A stretch of DNA of 64,000 bases, taken from positions 374,001 to 438,000 of the forward strand of contig WPIO01000118.1 in NCBI GenBank assembly GCA_009760855.2, in the 5' to 3' direction. The position numbers were made by a program, and so were the translations under genes. Shown here in pieces: positions 35,140-46,818 of the stretch (position 1 is the stretch's first letter; every line of letters starts with the position of its first letter). The notes beneath the pieces were generated by a model. That model saw only the letters and a list, made by a program, of their open reading frames with translations. It was not told where the DNA came from and did no database searches. The stretch is from Cristatella mucedo. Its lineage: Eukaryota; Bryozoa; Phylactolaemata; Cristatellidae.

Positions 35140-35845
35140 GTATGTATGTATGTATCTCCGTCAGTAACTCCACAAAGTCATGAAGACCATGTGGGTGTTA
35201 CGCAGGAGAGTTTTGTATAGCGAACTCACAGCCTAAGCGGCTTTCGGTACGCATTCGGTAGCCAACCGACTTCGTCTCACGCAACAAAGAGAAAGTGGGA
35301 AGCATAGCAGAGTTAGGAGAGCAGTTGAGGTAGTGAGTAGCATAGAAGTAGCAGTTCAGGACCGCTGAAAAAGATGTGCCATAGTCGGCATCAGGAGAGT
35401 AGATGTCGTTGCGTAAGAATTGTGGAAGCGAGTTCCACAGTCTAGGACCTGCAGAGCTAAAGCTTCTGTCGCCAACTGTCTTTAAGCGGAGGAATGGGAC
35501 AGCTAATTTATTGTCCACACAGGACCTGAGGGCGCGAACAGGCTGAAACTGATGCAGCAGTTCAGCTAGGTACGAAGGAGCCAAGCCGTGGCGGGCCTTG
35601 TGGGTCAGCGTAAGAACTTTGCTCTGTATCCTTTGCTCAACCGGCAACCATCCTAGCTCTTCCAGCAAAGGTGACACGTGCTCAAACCGCTGGGACTTGA
35701 AGACCAGCCTTGCAGCCATATTCATAGTCCGCTGTAGTGGCATAATAGCTTTCTTTGGTAGCCCAGCCAAAAGGGAATTACAATAATCAAGCCGAGACAG
35801 AACTAAAGAGCTAGTTAAATTTTTTACAAGCCACTGTGGGATAGT
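35140..35845 (-). mobile_element. LINE-B 3' fragment
   Basis: Minus strand; 190-codon open end of the LINE-B frame (LGWLPVEQRIQSKVLTLTHKA, SYLAELLHQFQPVRALRS, RLWNSLPQFL) and its 3' terminus. The tail here is (TATG)n instead of the usual ATTAC repeats. Confidence 0.75.
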
Positions 35846-35847
35846 AA

Positions 35848-35965
35848 TAATAATGATAATAATAATAATAATAATACACTTGATAAAGCGCCCTCAGAGA
35901 ACTTAATCTCTTTCTAGGTGCTTTACATTTGCTGCAAAGGAAACGCGATCGAATGGTTAGTGGTA
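35848..35965 (-). mobile_element. LINE-A 3' tail fragment
   Basis: (AAT)n run then AAAGCGCCCTCAGAGAACTT, the inverted LINE-A end. It lies in opposite orientation to the LINE-A copy starting at 36008. Confidence 0.65.
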
Positions 35966-36007
35966 TAAGGGTCAACTTATTATAGATAGGTAAACCTAAT
36001 GTAACTC

Positions 36008-36840
36008 ATATTGGAAAGTTTGAAGCTCCAAATTGGCTCTGCCAGCATATCTCCTGCTACATCAGTATGCAATCTAGGTTTCTTATTCAAAGGAACCTTT
36101 CACTTGTCAACCACATTATCTCTATAGTCGAGTTTGTCAACTTTCAGCTACTAGCTATTGCTAAAATTTGGGCCTTCTTAGACAGGGATACTACACCCTA
36201 ATTGGTCCACGCATTTGTGACATCCCGTCTCGACTTCTGTAACTCGTTGCTTGCTGGAATACATGCGTATGCAATCAGGCATCTACAGTTTTGCAAAACT
36301 CTGCAACTAGGCTTGTCTGTCGTGAACTGTGCATTTGACACATCACACCATTTTTCACCGACCTCCACTGGCTCCCAATCAAACAGCGTATCGAACTTAG
36401 GTTGTGTCACTCACTTTTAGGCCTCGCCATTCTCTTGCTCCAGCGTACCTATCGAGCTGCTGAGCAGTTCTTATGCGCTCTAAAACCGAGTCAGGCCGGC
36501 GCTGTGCTACAAACGTACTACCAGCACTTTGACTCAAGACGTTCAACCGTGCCTCGAACTTAGCTCAAATCCTAAAGAGACCGTGTCTGTAGTTTGCTCC
36601 AAAAACCTAATACTCACTCCAGGAAATCTCGTGACTTAAAATAAGTTAAAAAATGCGTTCTTCCTCACAGCATTTGCCAAGTCCTTGTCGATCGCTCCCT
36701 GCTTGCGAGTGCTGCAATGTTCCTCAACACCACTAGCCACATTGTCATGGTTTCTTTACAGCACATTGCAAAGTACCTTTAATAGAATAAGTTCAAGCAC
36801 AGAGGGCGCATAAAAATGTATAATTATAATCACGATTATT
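36008..36840 (+). mobile_element. LINE-A 3' half, degraded
   Basis: Plus-strand match from the region encoding IGSASISP to the end hairpin near 36770-36810 and a decayed ATT tail. [18 protein letters not shown] is readable at about 36200. Confidence 0.65.
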
Positions 36841-37164
36841 AACCAGCTAGGAGCTAGGTAGATTCGCAACCCCCACACTCGCCGGCAGTTTGCACGGTAC
36901 CGAAAATGCAGTGTGGATATAAAATTTCTTTAAATTAAAATATATATATATATGATTCATATACAAATAAGCGCTATTAATCTGCAATAGTTATAGCGAA
37001 TTCGCACATAGCGCGTCTAGCTTCTTATCATTAACAGGAATGAGTAGCATATGGGCGCCGCCATTTTAAATTTCAACTGCAATGTTGCGCTGTCGCGTCG
37101 TTCCATGATCACACATACCAGTAGCAAATTCTCAATTATCCTCTCTATAATATATATAAATAAA

Positions 37165-37398
37165 TTAAAAAACCTGCGATTGTATTGCGTTCACCATCTT
37201 CTGAACAGTTCGCCTGTTTTCGGACCCTAGCTCTTCCCATAACTCGTTGGAGCCCGGTACTAGGCTAGTTGCTGGGGAGGGGAAGGGGGTGCCCTCACGT
37301 GGTGGGAGGTGTGACCCCTGGTAATGTTGAAACAGTTGAAGGTCATGTACGTTGTGCTTGACGGGTGCCTCGGGCTCTTTATTGCTGGCTCCCTCCAA
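37165..37398 (-). CDS. Hypothetical 77-residue frame, possible first exon
   Basis: Starts at ATG 37398 next to a CpG-rich stretch and reads MEGASNKEPEAPVKHNVHDL, ending ELWEELGSENRRTVQKMVNAIQSQ then VF and a stop. The composition is polar, with a plausible C-terminal amphipathic helix, which looks more like protein than most shadow frames. A possible donor (TCGCAG|GTTTTT) falls just before the stop, so this might be a first coding exon of a minus-strand gene. I do not recognise the family and found no second exon. Confidence 0.3.
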   Translation of the reverse strand: MEGASNKEPEAPVKHNVHDLQLFQHYQGSHLPPREGTPFPSPATSLVPGSNELWEELGSENRRTVQKMVNAIQSQVF

Positions 37399-37399
37399 T

Positions 37400-38160
37400 G
37401 GTGCTCGAGCGTCGGCAGGCGCGAGCGATGCGCAAAGAAAGCCAGGGCATTGCCGCTAAGTGAGAGGACCCGGTGAGTTCATAGTGTGAAAAGGGTGCTA
37501 ATTCCCGCCGGTTGGTCCGCCCGCCCAATTGTACGCTAACCCTTTGACGCCAGCGACGGCTCTGCCGCTGGCGACGGCCATTCTTAGCTACAAACTCTTG
37601 GCTAGGGTGCGGCCCGAAGCCGGCGGCTCGTGCTGCTGCTGCTGTAGTTCTCAGCGCTGCAGCTTTGCTTCTCGGCGAAGTGGAGCGGTAGCCGCTAGAC
37701 TCGTACTATGATGCGTCTCGAGTGTACCAGCTCCTAGTCGACCGTTGTACGGCTATCTCCTGACAGCTCCTGGTGCAGTGCTTCGCAGGCTCGCGTTTGG
37801 GAATCTCCTCGTGACCGAGCTAGCTATACATTACATCCGGTTCCTTGCCACTTTCCTGCCTGGCGCTGACATCCCGGCCTCCCCCCATTGCCGACTGCCC
37901 ATGTCCGATCCGAGCTACTTCTCGGTCTACCATCTAGAAGCTGGTCGGTTGTCGCTTTCGGATCCCTCGGCTTAAGGCAGTTTAGAGTCGGTCGTGATGC
38001 AGTGTCGAAAGCATTCACGTACAGCGCCTGCAAGTGCAGCATAACCAGCTCATTCCTCTACAACGAGCCAGCTCGACCGAATGCCACAGGCTCAAGCAGA
38101 CGCCTGTGGGCCCTCACCTTGGATGGACGTCCCCCCATAAGCTCCTTCGCCTTCCTAGGT
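37400..38160 (+). promoter_or_regulatory. CpG-rich region with possible LYST 5' non-coding exon
   Basis: GC- and CpG-rich stretch in otherwise AT-rich intergenic DNA. The plus strand holds two good donor-like sites, ACCCG|GTGAGT at 37472/37473 and TTCCTAG|GTAAGA near 38158. The LYST start-codon exon opens with a splice acceptor, so an upstream non-coding exon is required, and this is a reasonable place for it. A minus-strand frame starts at its left edge (37398), so the region could be a two-way promoter. All of this is inference from composition and splice-site consensus. Confidence 0.3.
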
Positions 38161-38948
38161 AAGAGGCTGCTTTGGCAAGGTCAAGGTCTAGTCCACTAGA
38201 GAACTACCCGGCTATGACTATGCTCTGCACGGTGAGGACATTGTGAGAGAGCACGTGCTCTTTTGTTCACTGGCTGCATTATTGTGCGCGAGTGAGCACG
38301 ATGACACGCTTCATGTATGAATGTGATCGGCAGGGTGCGCCAGGGCCAGTGGCCCGCCACCGAGCAGCTACGCATAGCCACTCTTTGGCCAGAGCATCCC
38401 GGTCTCATGACGTCGGTCGGTCGCTCGCTCAGGCCGCTCCGAGCATCATGGCCCACCCTCCAGCTTCTCGCTGCACCTCGCTGCGTGACCTCGTTCGATG
38501 TCTGAGGTGAATTGGGACCCAACCTGATGCAGAAGTGAAGGGTGTGCCTCAGGTGACGAATCGCAAGCTAGAAATCAGGGTGCAGTTTGTGTACAAATGG
38601 CAGCCAAGTCAGCAAGGATGCTGTGCAACAGCAAATGCGTGGAAGCATGCTGAAACGCCTGCTGCTTGGACTGATACAGCTTCAGTTAATGGTATCCTGA
38701 TTACCAATGTGGACTCAAGCTTAGGAAGCGATTGACCTCTGGTTTCCAGCCACTGTGCTCCTCATACTGCCGGTGTGCATGTTTCTTCACGCTGGACTTA
38801 TTCTGAATGTTTGCCGTTCGCATGGTTTCATGCAGGCATCGAGAGTGACTTTCGGATTCAGGCGCAAACGTTGGCCACGGTACCCCTTCGTCGTAGGAGC
38901 ACTTAGGTCGTGGTACCAGGGCAATGAAGGGTGCCTTGATGCATTCGG

Positions 38949-39090
38949 CACCAGGGCCGTGATAGCTAAGGTGCGTGGTCTTCACGACCGAGGTCGTGGG
39001 TTCGAAACCTTCAGTTAGCTACCCCTTGTTGCCAACAGCAAGTGGTGGAGATAGGCGTTAAGGCTCTTCTGCTGAAATACAAATAATGGT
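38949..39090 (+). mobile_element. SINE-1, diverged
   Basis: GATAGCTAAGG head, GAGGTCGTGGGTTCGAAACC B-box region (about 38990-39010), and body AGCAAGTGGTGGAGATAGGC..AAGGCTCTTCTGC. Confidence 0.65.
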
Positions 39091-39993
39091 GGTAAGTAAG
39101 CTAATATTAATTATTTATAAATGTTTTTTGATTGGCCTGCCCATGGGCAAAGGAAAACTTTAGCCTCCTTTGAAAGAATTCGCGCTGATGCAGTGTTCTT
39201 GCCTTTAGTCTCGAAATGCACACCGTGGCTCAAAACGGCCCCACCCATAGTTTGCATGGGCCCCCATCCTACTGTTTTAGGGATGCAGTTAAAAAAGCGC
39301 TTGCAGGGCCCGGTGGCTTTAAGTAAAACATGAGCTTATAACAATCTTACGACAGCCGCACTAACCAGTGTCTGCCAAGAGCAGAGCTGGTCATTATTTT
39401 CTGTTCCAAGCAAATGAACTGAATTAATTGTGAAGGCTTAGACTGCACACTACAGGAAAGTGAAACCAACTGGCAGCTCATTGCATTTTTAAAGATTCTA
39501 GATTGCCGATCTTACCACCACTCCCGAATGTGTCTTACTTTGTTGTGTCTAGCCTTCTGAGCCAAGACCGAGAAACAGACAAGAGCTAGTACCAGCAAAG
39601 CATAAGGATAGAATTGCACTGCTGGAATCCTGCCGTTCAGAGCATTGGTCCGGACGGCCTTGTACCGCTGGCATCTTGCTGTTGAGACTATTTGTCCGAT
39701 CTCACCAGTATGTAGGTTAGAGGGGGTATGGGGCAGGGCAGCATATCGGTCACTCACTCTCATGCTGTCACCGGTTTGTAAACCAAATTGATGTTGCAAA
39801 GATATAGAAAATGGTCGGTTTTTAAAATAAAATTAAAGATTTGTTAATTAAGTAGTCAATATAGGAAAAAAATATATATATATATATATATATAACCTTT
39901 TAAATTTGCTTCTGCTAGTATCGATGATTTAGCCATTTTTGTCAAAAAAGAACTTTGCCATGTGTGGGCTGTTAAATGCCAGCTTCATATACT

Positions 39994-40176
39994 TGAGCCC
40001 CATAATATGGCACACTAGGTAAGGCGGTTGCTTTCACGACCTCGGTCCCGAGGCCGTGGGTTCGATTCCTGCCGTGGGCGATTCTGTATCGCCACTGCAA
40101 GCGGTGGTGATAGCCGTAAAGGCTCTTCTGTCGCTATACAAAAAGAGGCTGTTTAATCAGCTAGGATTTTTTTAAT
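39994..40176 (+). mobile_element. SINE-1
   Basis: Near-identical to the copies at 1874 and 25543, with A box, B box, the full body and an oligo-T-rich tail. Confidence 0.8.
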
Positions 40177-40367
40177 AGACTGTTGCTACTGTAATAGAAA
40201 TGAAAGAGGGCATCCGGATTCTTAGCTGAAATCTATGTGGCCAAATTTTCTTTTCAAAAGTCGAGCAATCTGTATATGCCATACTATTCCATACTCTATC
40301 TGGTACATGGCGTAGAGGTGCACTAGATGAGCCCTGTGATTCGGTGCACCTACTCAGTGTGACTCAC

Positions 40368-40512
40368 CTGGAACTCACTCCCGACTGACGTCACGACATC
40401 CCCTGACTTGACGACATTTAAAAAGAAGCTAGCATCATATGCATATGCATCTATGTATCACATCATTTAGTGGGTCCATGCGATTCGTCTTTTATGTGCG
40501 TATGCATGTTAA
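40368..40512 (+). mobile_element. LINE-A coding-end fragment
   Basis: Matches WNSLPTDV..SPDLTTFKKKL and the following bases. It is interrupted at about 40513 by the (ATTAC)n end of a minus-strand LINE-B. Confidence 0.5.
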
Positions 40513-40514
40513 TG

Positions 40515-42437
40515 TAATGTATTTCCATCTGTAACTCCACCAAGTCATAAAGATCATGTGGGTGTTACACAGGAGAGTTTTGGATAGCGCACTCACAGTT
40601 TAAGTGGCTTTTGGTAGGCATTCCATAGCCAACAGACTTTGTCCCATGCAACAAAGAGAAAGTGGGAAACATAGCAGAGTCCGAAGAGCAGTTGAGGTAG
40701 TGAGTAGCGTGGAAGTAGCAGCTCAGGATCGCTGAAAACGATGAGCCATAGTCGGTAGCATTAGAGTAGTTGTAAGAATTGTGGAAGCGAGTTCCACAGT
40801 CTAGGACTTGCAGAGCTAAAGCTTCTGTTGCCTGCGTTCTTTAAGCGGAGGAATGGAACAGCTAATTTATTGTCCACACCGGACCTGATGGCACGAAGAG
40901 GCAGAAACTGGTGCAGCAGTTTAGCTAGGTACGGAGGAGCCAAGCCGTGGCAGGCCTTGTGGGTCAGCATAAGAACTTTGCTCTGTATCCGTCGATCAAC
41001 CGGCATCCATCCTAGCTCTTTTAGCTAAGGAGACACTCGGTCAAACTTCTAGGACTTGAAGACTAGCCTTGCAGCCATATTCATAGTCAGCTGCAGTGGC
41101 CTAGTTGCTTTTATTTGGTAGCCCAGTCAATAGGGAATTGCAATAATCAAGCCGGGACAGGACTAAGGAGATAGCTAAATTTTTAGCAAGCCACTGTGGG
41201 AGACAGCTCCTAATCTTGGATAGGGATCGGATGTAACGGCTAGCTGTAGAAGCAGTCTTTTGAATGAAGCTTTTAAAATTTAGGCAGCTGTTGAAAACGA
41301 CACCTACATTTCGAGCACGTGGTGATGGTCGCACAACAGCATCACCTATTAAAAGAGCAAAGCCTTTTAATCCAGCCACACGCTTAGTGTGTCCTATGAG
41401 CAGCAGTTTGGTTTTATCGTCATTTAGTTTCAAGAACTTTTCTGAATCCAGGATCGAATGTCGGCAAGGCAAGCATTCAGTTTCTCAGTTGCTGCAGCAG
41501 ATTCCGGCGGTTTGAATGACAAGTACAGCTAGGTACCGTCAGCATAAAAGTGATATCCTATTCTATGGGCCTTAATCACTTTTCCCAGAGGTTGTGTATA
41601 AATGTAGAACAGCAAGGGACCGAGTACAGACCCTTGAGCGACTCCACAGGTGACCCGTCTCTTGTGTGAGACCTGACCCCCAAACGACATGGATTGAAAA
41701 CGATCAGACAAGTACGGTTTAAACCATGTCAGTGCTTCGTCAACCAGACCGATCGTTGTTCTCAATCGTTCATGTAGAACATTGTGATCAATAGTGTCGA
41801 AGTCAGCTGACAGATCTAGCAGAGCTAGGGCAGTGACATTCCCGGCATCGTTGCCATGTAGAGTGTCTTTGTTAACACGGAGGAGAGCAGTTTCAGAGGA
41901 GTACTGCCTCTTGAACTCCGATTGAAGTGTTTCTGACATTTCATTCTTTTCAATATGTTCAACCAACTGCTTAGCAACAATTTTTTCAAGACTCTTTGAC
42001 AAGAAAGGAAGAAGGGAAACTTGGCGATAGTTTGCAAGGATCTCTGTATATAATCCAGCCTTTTAAGTATGGGTCGATTGATTGCCGATTTGAATGACTT
42101 GGGGACGACCCTTTTTCCCAAAGAAGCATTAAAAATCTTGGTTATGTTAGGGCTAATTTGGTCTGTCAGTGAATACCACAGAGATGATGGTATGGGGTCT
42201 TTAGGAGAGAGCTCTTTTTACTAGACCTTATTAAGGTAGCCACATCGCATGCAGAAACCTCGGAAAACCTTTTAAAGAAGATCACATGTTGTGATATCAC
42301 AATTGCTTTAGTCGGACGGGGCTTTGTGGAGGCACGAACGTGCAAAATTTTTTCAGTATAGAAGGGTGAAAACTTTTCGGATTAGCCCTTAATATATGGG
42401 GAGTCAGCCCTCTCAGCATTGTCCAGTAAATGGTTTA
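40515..42437 (-). pseudogene. LINE-B copy 1: longest, inactivated reverse transcriptase
   Basis: Minus-strand L2/CR1-like LINE, distinct from LINE-A. Readable pieces in order are a leader ending in SPKDPIPSSLW, a region with SLEKIVAKQLVEHIE, motif A ALALLDLSADFDTIDH, motif B GVAQGSVLGPLLFYIYTQPL, then HFYADGT and a stop. [36 protein letters not shown] and RLWNSLPQFL follow in shifted frames. The catalytic YADD has become YADG and the next codon but one is a stop (41529-41531), so it cannot work. The 3' end at 40515-40560 carries the (ATTAC)-type terminus. Confidence 0.8.
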
Positions 42438-42590
42438 CCTCTTAACCATGTTATGCTTGATGACATTGAGCATGCTACCACTAACCATTTGATCATGCTT
42501 CCTTTACACCACATATAAAGTGCCTAGAAAGAGATTTAAGTTCTGTGAGAGTGCTGTGCAAATGTATTATTGATATTATTGTTATTATTT
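42438..42590 (+). mobile_element. LINE-A 3' end
   Basis: 3' non-coding region and terminal AAAGTGCCTAGAAAGAGATT with an ATT-type tail ending near 42590. It abuts the 5' edge of the LINE-B at 40515-42437. Confidence 0.6.
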
Positions 42591-42594
42591 GGCC

Positions 42595-43865
42595 ATTACA
42601 ACTTGGAGTGATGGTGGAAGATAATGCTCTCTATTAGGGTCAACGAATAGCAGATAAGCAATGCGCACAGACAACCAAAGCACACGAGGAAAAGTGCAGA
42701 TATTGAGCCAGACGATTCTCATATGTCTTTTAGTGATTGTCTGTTACCTTCAAATGTCGCCCTCTGTCCCAGGATGGCAAGAAATGGCTTTTGGAAAGGT
42801 AAAGGTTGTGGCTTACGGACTTGTCGTCGATCGGTCCTCAGTTAAGATGTGATGTGGCTATTTGTAGATGAGGACTGTCATTATTTTAGTTACATGAAAT
42901 CCTGCATGTCACTAATCCTTGTTTATTGATTACCTTTTAATGAGTTTCAAAATGCCCGAATAGAGATTTTATTCTCCTAAGGTTCTACATAAACTGCCTA
43001 TTATTACTATTTTTATTATTATTACTTGTAAGAAGTAGCTTCCCAATTAAATGCTACTGTACTATGTTCCAGCATCGTTATCGACTAGATATCAACTGCT
43101 GCTACTATGTCGAATGGACGACCTTATTTTGGTGTTTGAATGACAACGAGCAGGTCCTGACGAAAGTGGAGCTGCCGAAAACTATTTCTGCTTACTTTGT
43201 TGTCTGGATGTGACCAAATATACATCATGGACCCAGCCTGTCAATGCTGGACTGTGGATCTGCAGCAGTTATGGGACCATTACATGTTGATCTCACCAGA
43301 TCTGATCACGGTAGGGACAACCGTTTGGAGAATTTTTGCAATTCTCGGGTTTAAGCAATTTGGTTATCGCGTCAAGGCCGTGTTATGTCAGGTAGAGTCC
43401 ACAAAGATATCACGGCTTCGTGATATCAGGGCTTCATGGAACCTTATCTAAGTTGGCCTTGTTTTTTTCAGGTGCTATAATGCCTGGTGACTTGACAGAT
43501 AACGTTTTCTGTTATGTCCCAGTTTCTATGAGCTGCCTACTGATGCTACATCGTTAGGTGCAGAATCTAAAGGCCGTTGGTATTTTTAGATGCCTTTTTG
43601 ATGCAGCCATTCTTACAGGTGATGCACAATAATTGCGAATTAGTGGCTGAAATCACCTGTAAGAGACGGATGATCAGGACTGTTGTAAGTGCAATGGAGT
43701 AGACCAATAATTAGTGGGAGCATAGACTACTTGACTACTGTCACTTGTCATTTGGTTTGTGTAGCTATAGCTGTATATAATGTGTGTGCAAGATTCCTAG
43801 GGCCTTGTGTGCTCACTTTCGAGCTCAATGCTTCCCGATGGTTTATTTGGCTTGCGGTAATTTCC
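42595..43865. other. Intergenic, mostly unassigned
   Basis: Apart from the SINE-2 or LINE-A tail near 42940-43030, I see only short frames and a small inverted repeat (GATATCACG..CGTGATATC, 43407-43428). Confidence 0.45.
42940..43030 (+). mobile_element. SINE-2 or LINE-A tail remnant
   Basis: AATGCCCGAATAGAGATTTT then a decayed hairpin and ATT-rich tail. CCGAATAGAG favours SINE-2. Confidence 0.4.
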
Positions 43866-43869
43866 AAAG

Positions 43870-44022
43870 TGAAAAGAAAGAGAACAGAGGAGAGAAAGCC
43901 AGAGAGGAGAGAGAGTGAGAGGGGGAGAGAGAGAGGGGGAGAGAGAGAGAAGGGAGGGGAAAGAAAGAGAGAGAGGGAGTGTGGGAGAGAGCAAGAAGAG
44001 TGACAACCGTGTGTTAGAGAGA

Positions 44023-44072
<50 letters not shown>

Positions 44073-44162
44073 GGGAAAGAGAGGGAGGGAGGAAAAACGA
44101 AAAAAGAGCGATAGTTAAATGAAATAAACAGAGATGGAGTGGACAGAGATAAAGGAGTGGGT

Positions 44163-44224
<62 letters not shown>

Positions 44225-44324
44225 AGGGAGAGAGAGAGGGAGAGAGAGGGAGGGAGGAAAAAAAACGAAAAAGAGCGATTGTTAAATGAAATAAACAGAG
44301 ATGGAGTGGGCAGAGATAAAGGAG

Positions 44325-44402
<78 letters not shown>

Positions 44403-44504
44403 GAGAGGGAAAGAGAGGGAGGGAGGAAAAACGAAAAAAGAGCGATAGTTAAATGAAATAAACAGAGATGGAGTGGACAGAGATAAAGGAGTGGGTAGAG
44501 AAAG

Positions 44505-44554
<50 letters not shown>

Positions 44555-44577
44555 AGAGAGAGAGAGAGAGAGAGAGC
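43870..44577. repeat. GA-rich satellite with ~167-bp higher-order unit
   Basis: (GA)n tracts alternate with a unique segment containing ACGAAAAAAGAGCGATAGTT and AAACAGAGATGGAGTGGACA. This appears three times (near 44088, 44254 and 44421), 166-167 bases apart. Long frames through it are artefacts. Confidence 0.85.
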
Positions 44578-44599
44578 GTTTTACGAAGAAGACTGCCTC

Positions 44600-44825
44600 C
44601 ACAGCTAGCCATCACGTGGACCTCTATCTAAGATTTGGGAGTGTCTACCACGGCCGCTTGCAAAAAATTTAACTAGCCCCCTGGTTCTGTCTCGGCCAGA
44701 TTATTGCTATTCCATTATGGCTGGGCTTCCAAAAAAAGCTACCACTAGGCCACTGCAGCTGGTGATAAACGTGGCTGCAGTGCTAGTTAACGAATCCCAA
44801 AGGTTTGACCATGTTTCTCATTATG
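44600..44825 (+). mobile_element. LINE-B fragment, left part of an interrupted copy
   Basis: Matches LINE-B around LAKNLTSPLVLSRLDY and ATTRPLQLVINVAA. It stops at the LINE-A insertion near 44826 and resumes at about 45991. Confidence 0.7.
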
Positions 44826-45990
44826 GAAGGAGATAATAATAATAATGCACTTGATAAAGTGCCGTCAGAGAACTCAATCTCTTTCTAGGTTCTTTACATT
44901 TGCTGCAAAGGGAAATGCAATTGAATGGTGAGTAATATCATGCTCGATAAATAACATGAATAACATAGTTAGAGGTGACATGCACAGGGTCAGCATGCAA
45001 GTATGGTTAGTGGTAGCATGCACAGTGTCAGCACGCATAAGCACATCAAGGACGAATCACAGGGACCTACTAAATGCTGTCCTAAATAGGTGTTTTTAAA
45101 TTCTTTCTAAATGTGGTCAAGTCAGGGATGCTGTGATGCAAGTCGGGAGTGAGTTCCAAGCTTTGGAAACATACGAACTAAAGGCCCGGTCTTCAAAGGA
45201 TTTGAGGTTTGTACGAGGTATAGGTAAACAGTTAGTTTCCTAAACACAGGTGGAATGATGCTTGGCCTGGTGGGGGAGTAGATCTGAGAGATAGGCTGGA
45301 GCCAACGAATGAAGTGACCTAAAAGTGAGCAACAAAACTTTGAAGTCGATTTGTTGCTTGACTGGTAGCCAGTGCAGGTCGGCGAGAAGTGGTGGGATGT
45401 GGCAACTGCGACCCTCACGACAGACAAGCCTAGCTGCAGAGTTTTGCACCAGCTGTAATCGCCTGATTGCACATGCCGGTAGGCCAGCAAGCAGTGAGTT
45501 ACCGAAGTCGAGACGGGATGTCACGAATGCATGGACCAACTTTGAAGTGGTATCCTTATCTAAACAAGCCCAAATTTTAACAATGTTATGAATCTGAAAG
45601 TAGACAGACTTGATTGTTTAGCTGATGTAGTCGTCTAACGAGAGGTCACTTTGGAACATGACACCTAGATTTCGAGCTGATTCAACAGGAGATATCCTGG
45701 CAGAGCCAATTTGGAGCCTCAGCCTTTCCAATATCTGAATCACACTTGGCTAACTAATAATTTAGTTTTATCATCGTTTAGGTTAAGAAAATTTGCTGCC
45801 ATCCATGTATGGATGTCATCAATACATGCAGCAAGGGAGTTGAGAGAATTCGAGGTGCTCGAAGGCTGGGATGGATCAAAGCAAAAGTACAACTGAGTGT
45901 CATCCGCATAGAAGTGAAAGCCCAGATTGTGCTTGGCAATCACATCAGCAAGAGGGAGGGGATTAACCGTAAAAAGAACCAGACCTATTA
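44826..45990 (-). mobile_element. LINE-A copy inserted into LINE-B
   Basis: Minus-strand LINE-A from the AAT tail (44831) through the C-terminal module ([20 protein letters not shown]) to FHFYADDTQLYFC near 45870-45910. Several frameshifts. LINE-B sequence flanks it on both sides, so it jumped into an older LINE-B. Confidence 0.75.
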
Positions 45991-46470
45991 GATGGCTTCC
46001 GGTGATCTATGGATACAAAGTAAAAGTTCATATTCTGACCTGCAAGTCCTGCCACGGCTTGGCTCCTTCATACCTAGCTGAACTGTTGCACCCGTTTCAG
46101 TTTCCTCGTGCCCTCAGGTCATCTAGAGACATAAATTGATTTTCCATTCCTTCACTTAAAAACCATTGGCGACATAAGCTTTAGCTCTGAAGGTCCTAGA
46201 CTGTGAAACTCACTTCCACAATTCTTATGCAATGTCAACTACTCTCTTGCTGCCGAAAGTGGCAAATCCTTTCCAGCCGTCCTGAACTGCTTCTTCAATG
46301 CTTCTTACTTCTTCAACTGCCTTCCTGACTCAGCTATGCTTCTCACTTTCTCTTTGCTGTGTGAGACTCAATCTGTTGGCCACCGAATACGGACCGAAAG
46401 CTGCTTATCCTTTGAGTTTACAATAGAAAAATCTCCTGCCTATTACAATAGTGTGCCTGTGCATGCATGT
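45991..46470 (+). mobile_element. LINE-B fragment, right part of the interrupted copy
   Basis: Continues LINE-B from the GWLPVEQRIQSKVLTL equivalent (WLPVIYGYKVKVHIL) through SYLAELLHPFQFPRALRS to the 3' region, with decay and no clear ATTAC tail. Confidence 0.7.
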
Positions 46471-46818
46471 CTGTGTAACTGACTTTTCAAAAGAGGGGTA
46501 TGCAACGGTGGAAATAGAGGGACAGTGGAGAAAGGCTTTTCGCCGATGTGCAGTCAAAAGTTTAGCTGGATCGAGGGTTTAGTACCGTGTGTTGTAGCGC
46601 TGGTTGGCAGTGTTACTGTCGATCATCAGTTGGGAAACTCCAGATTGTGTGGATTATGTTTGACTAGGCCACTAGGTCACCAAGCACTCTGCCACGTCCG
46701 GCTAAGTAGGTTTGCAGATGGTTAGTGAACTTGGTAGTCTTTGCATGTGCACCTAGTACTTGCTATGTTTGCTTGATTACGTGTTGCCATTACTTTAATT
46801 TTATTTCACTAGCTGGTG

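Noticed and set aside
43689-44615. GA-tract frames rich in Arg/Glu or Ser/Leu
   Set aside because: Artefact of (GA)n and its complement.
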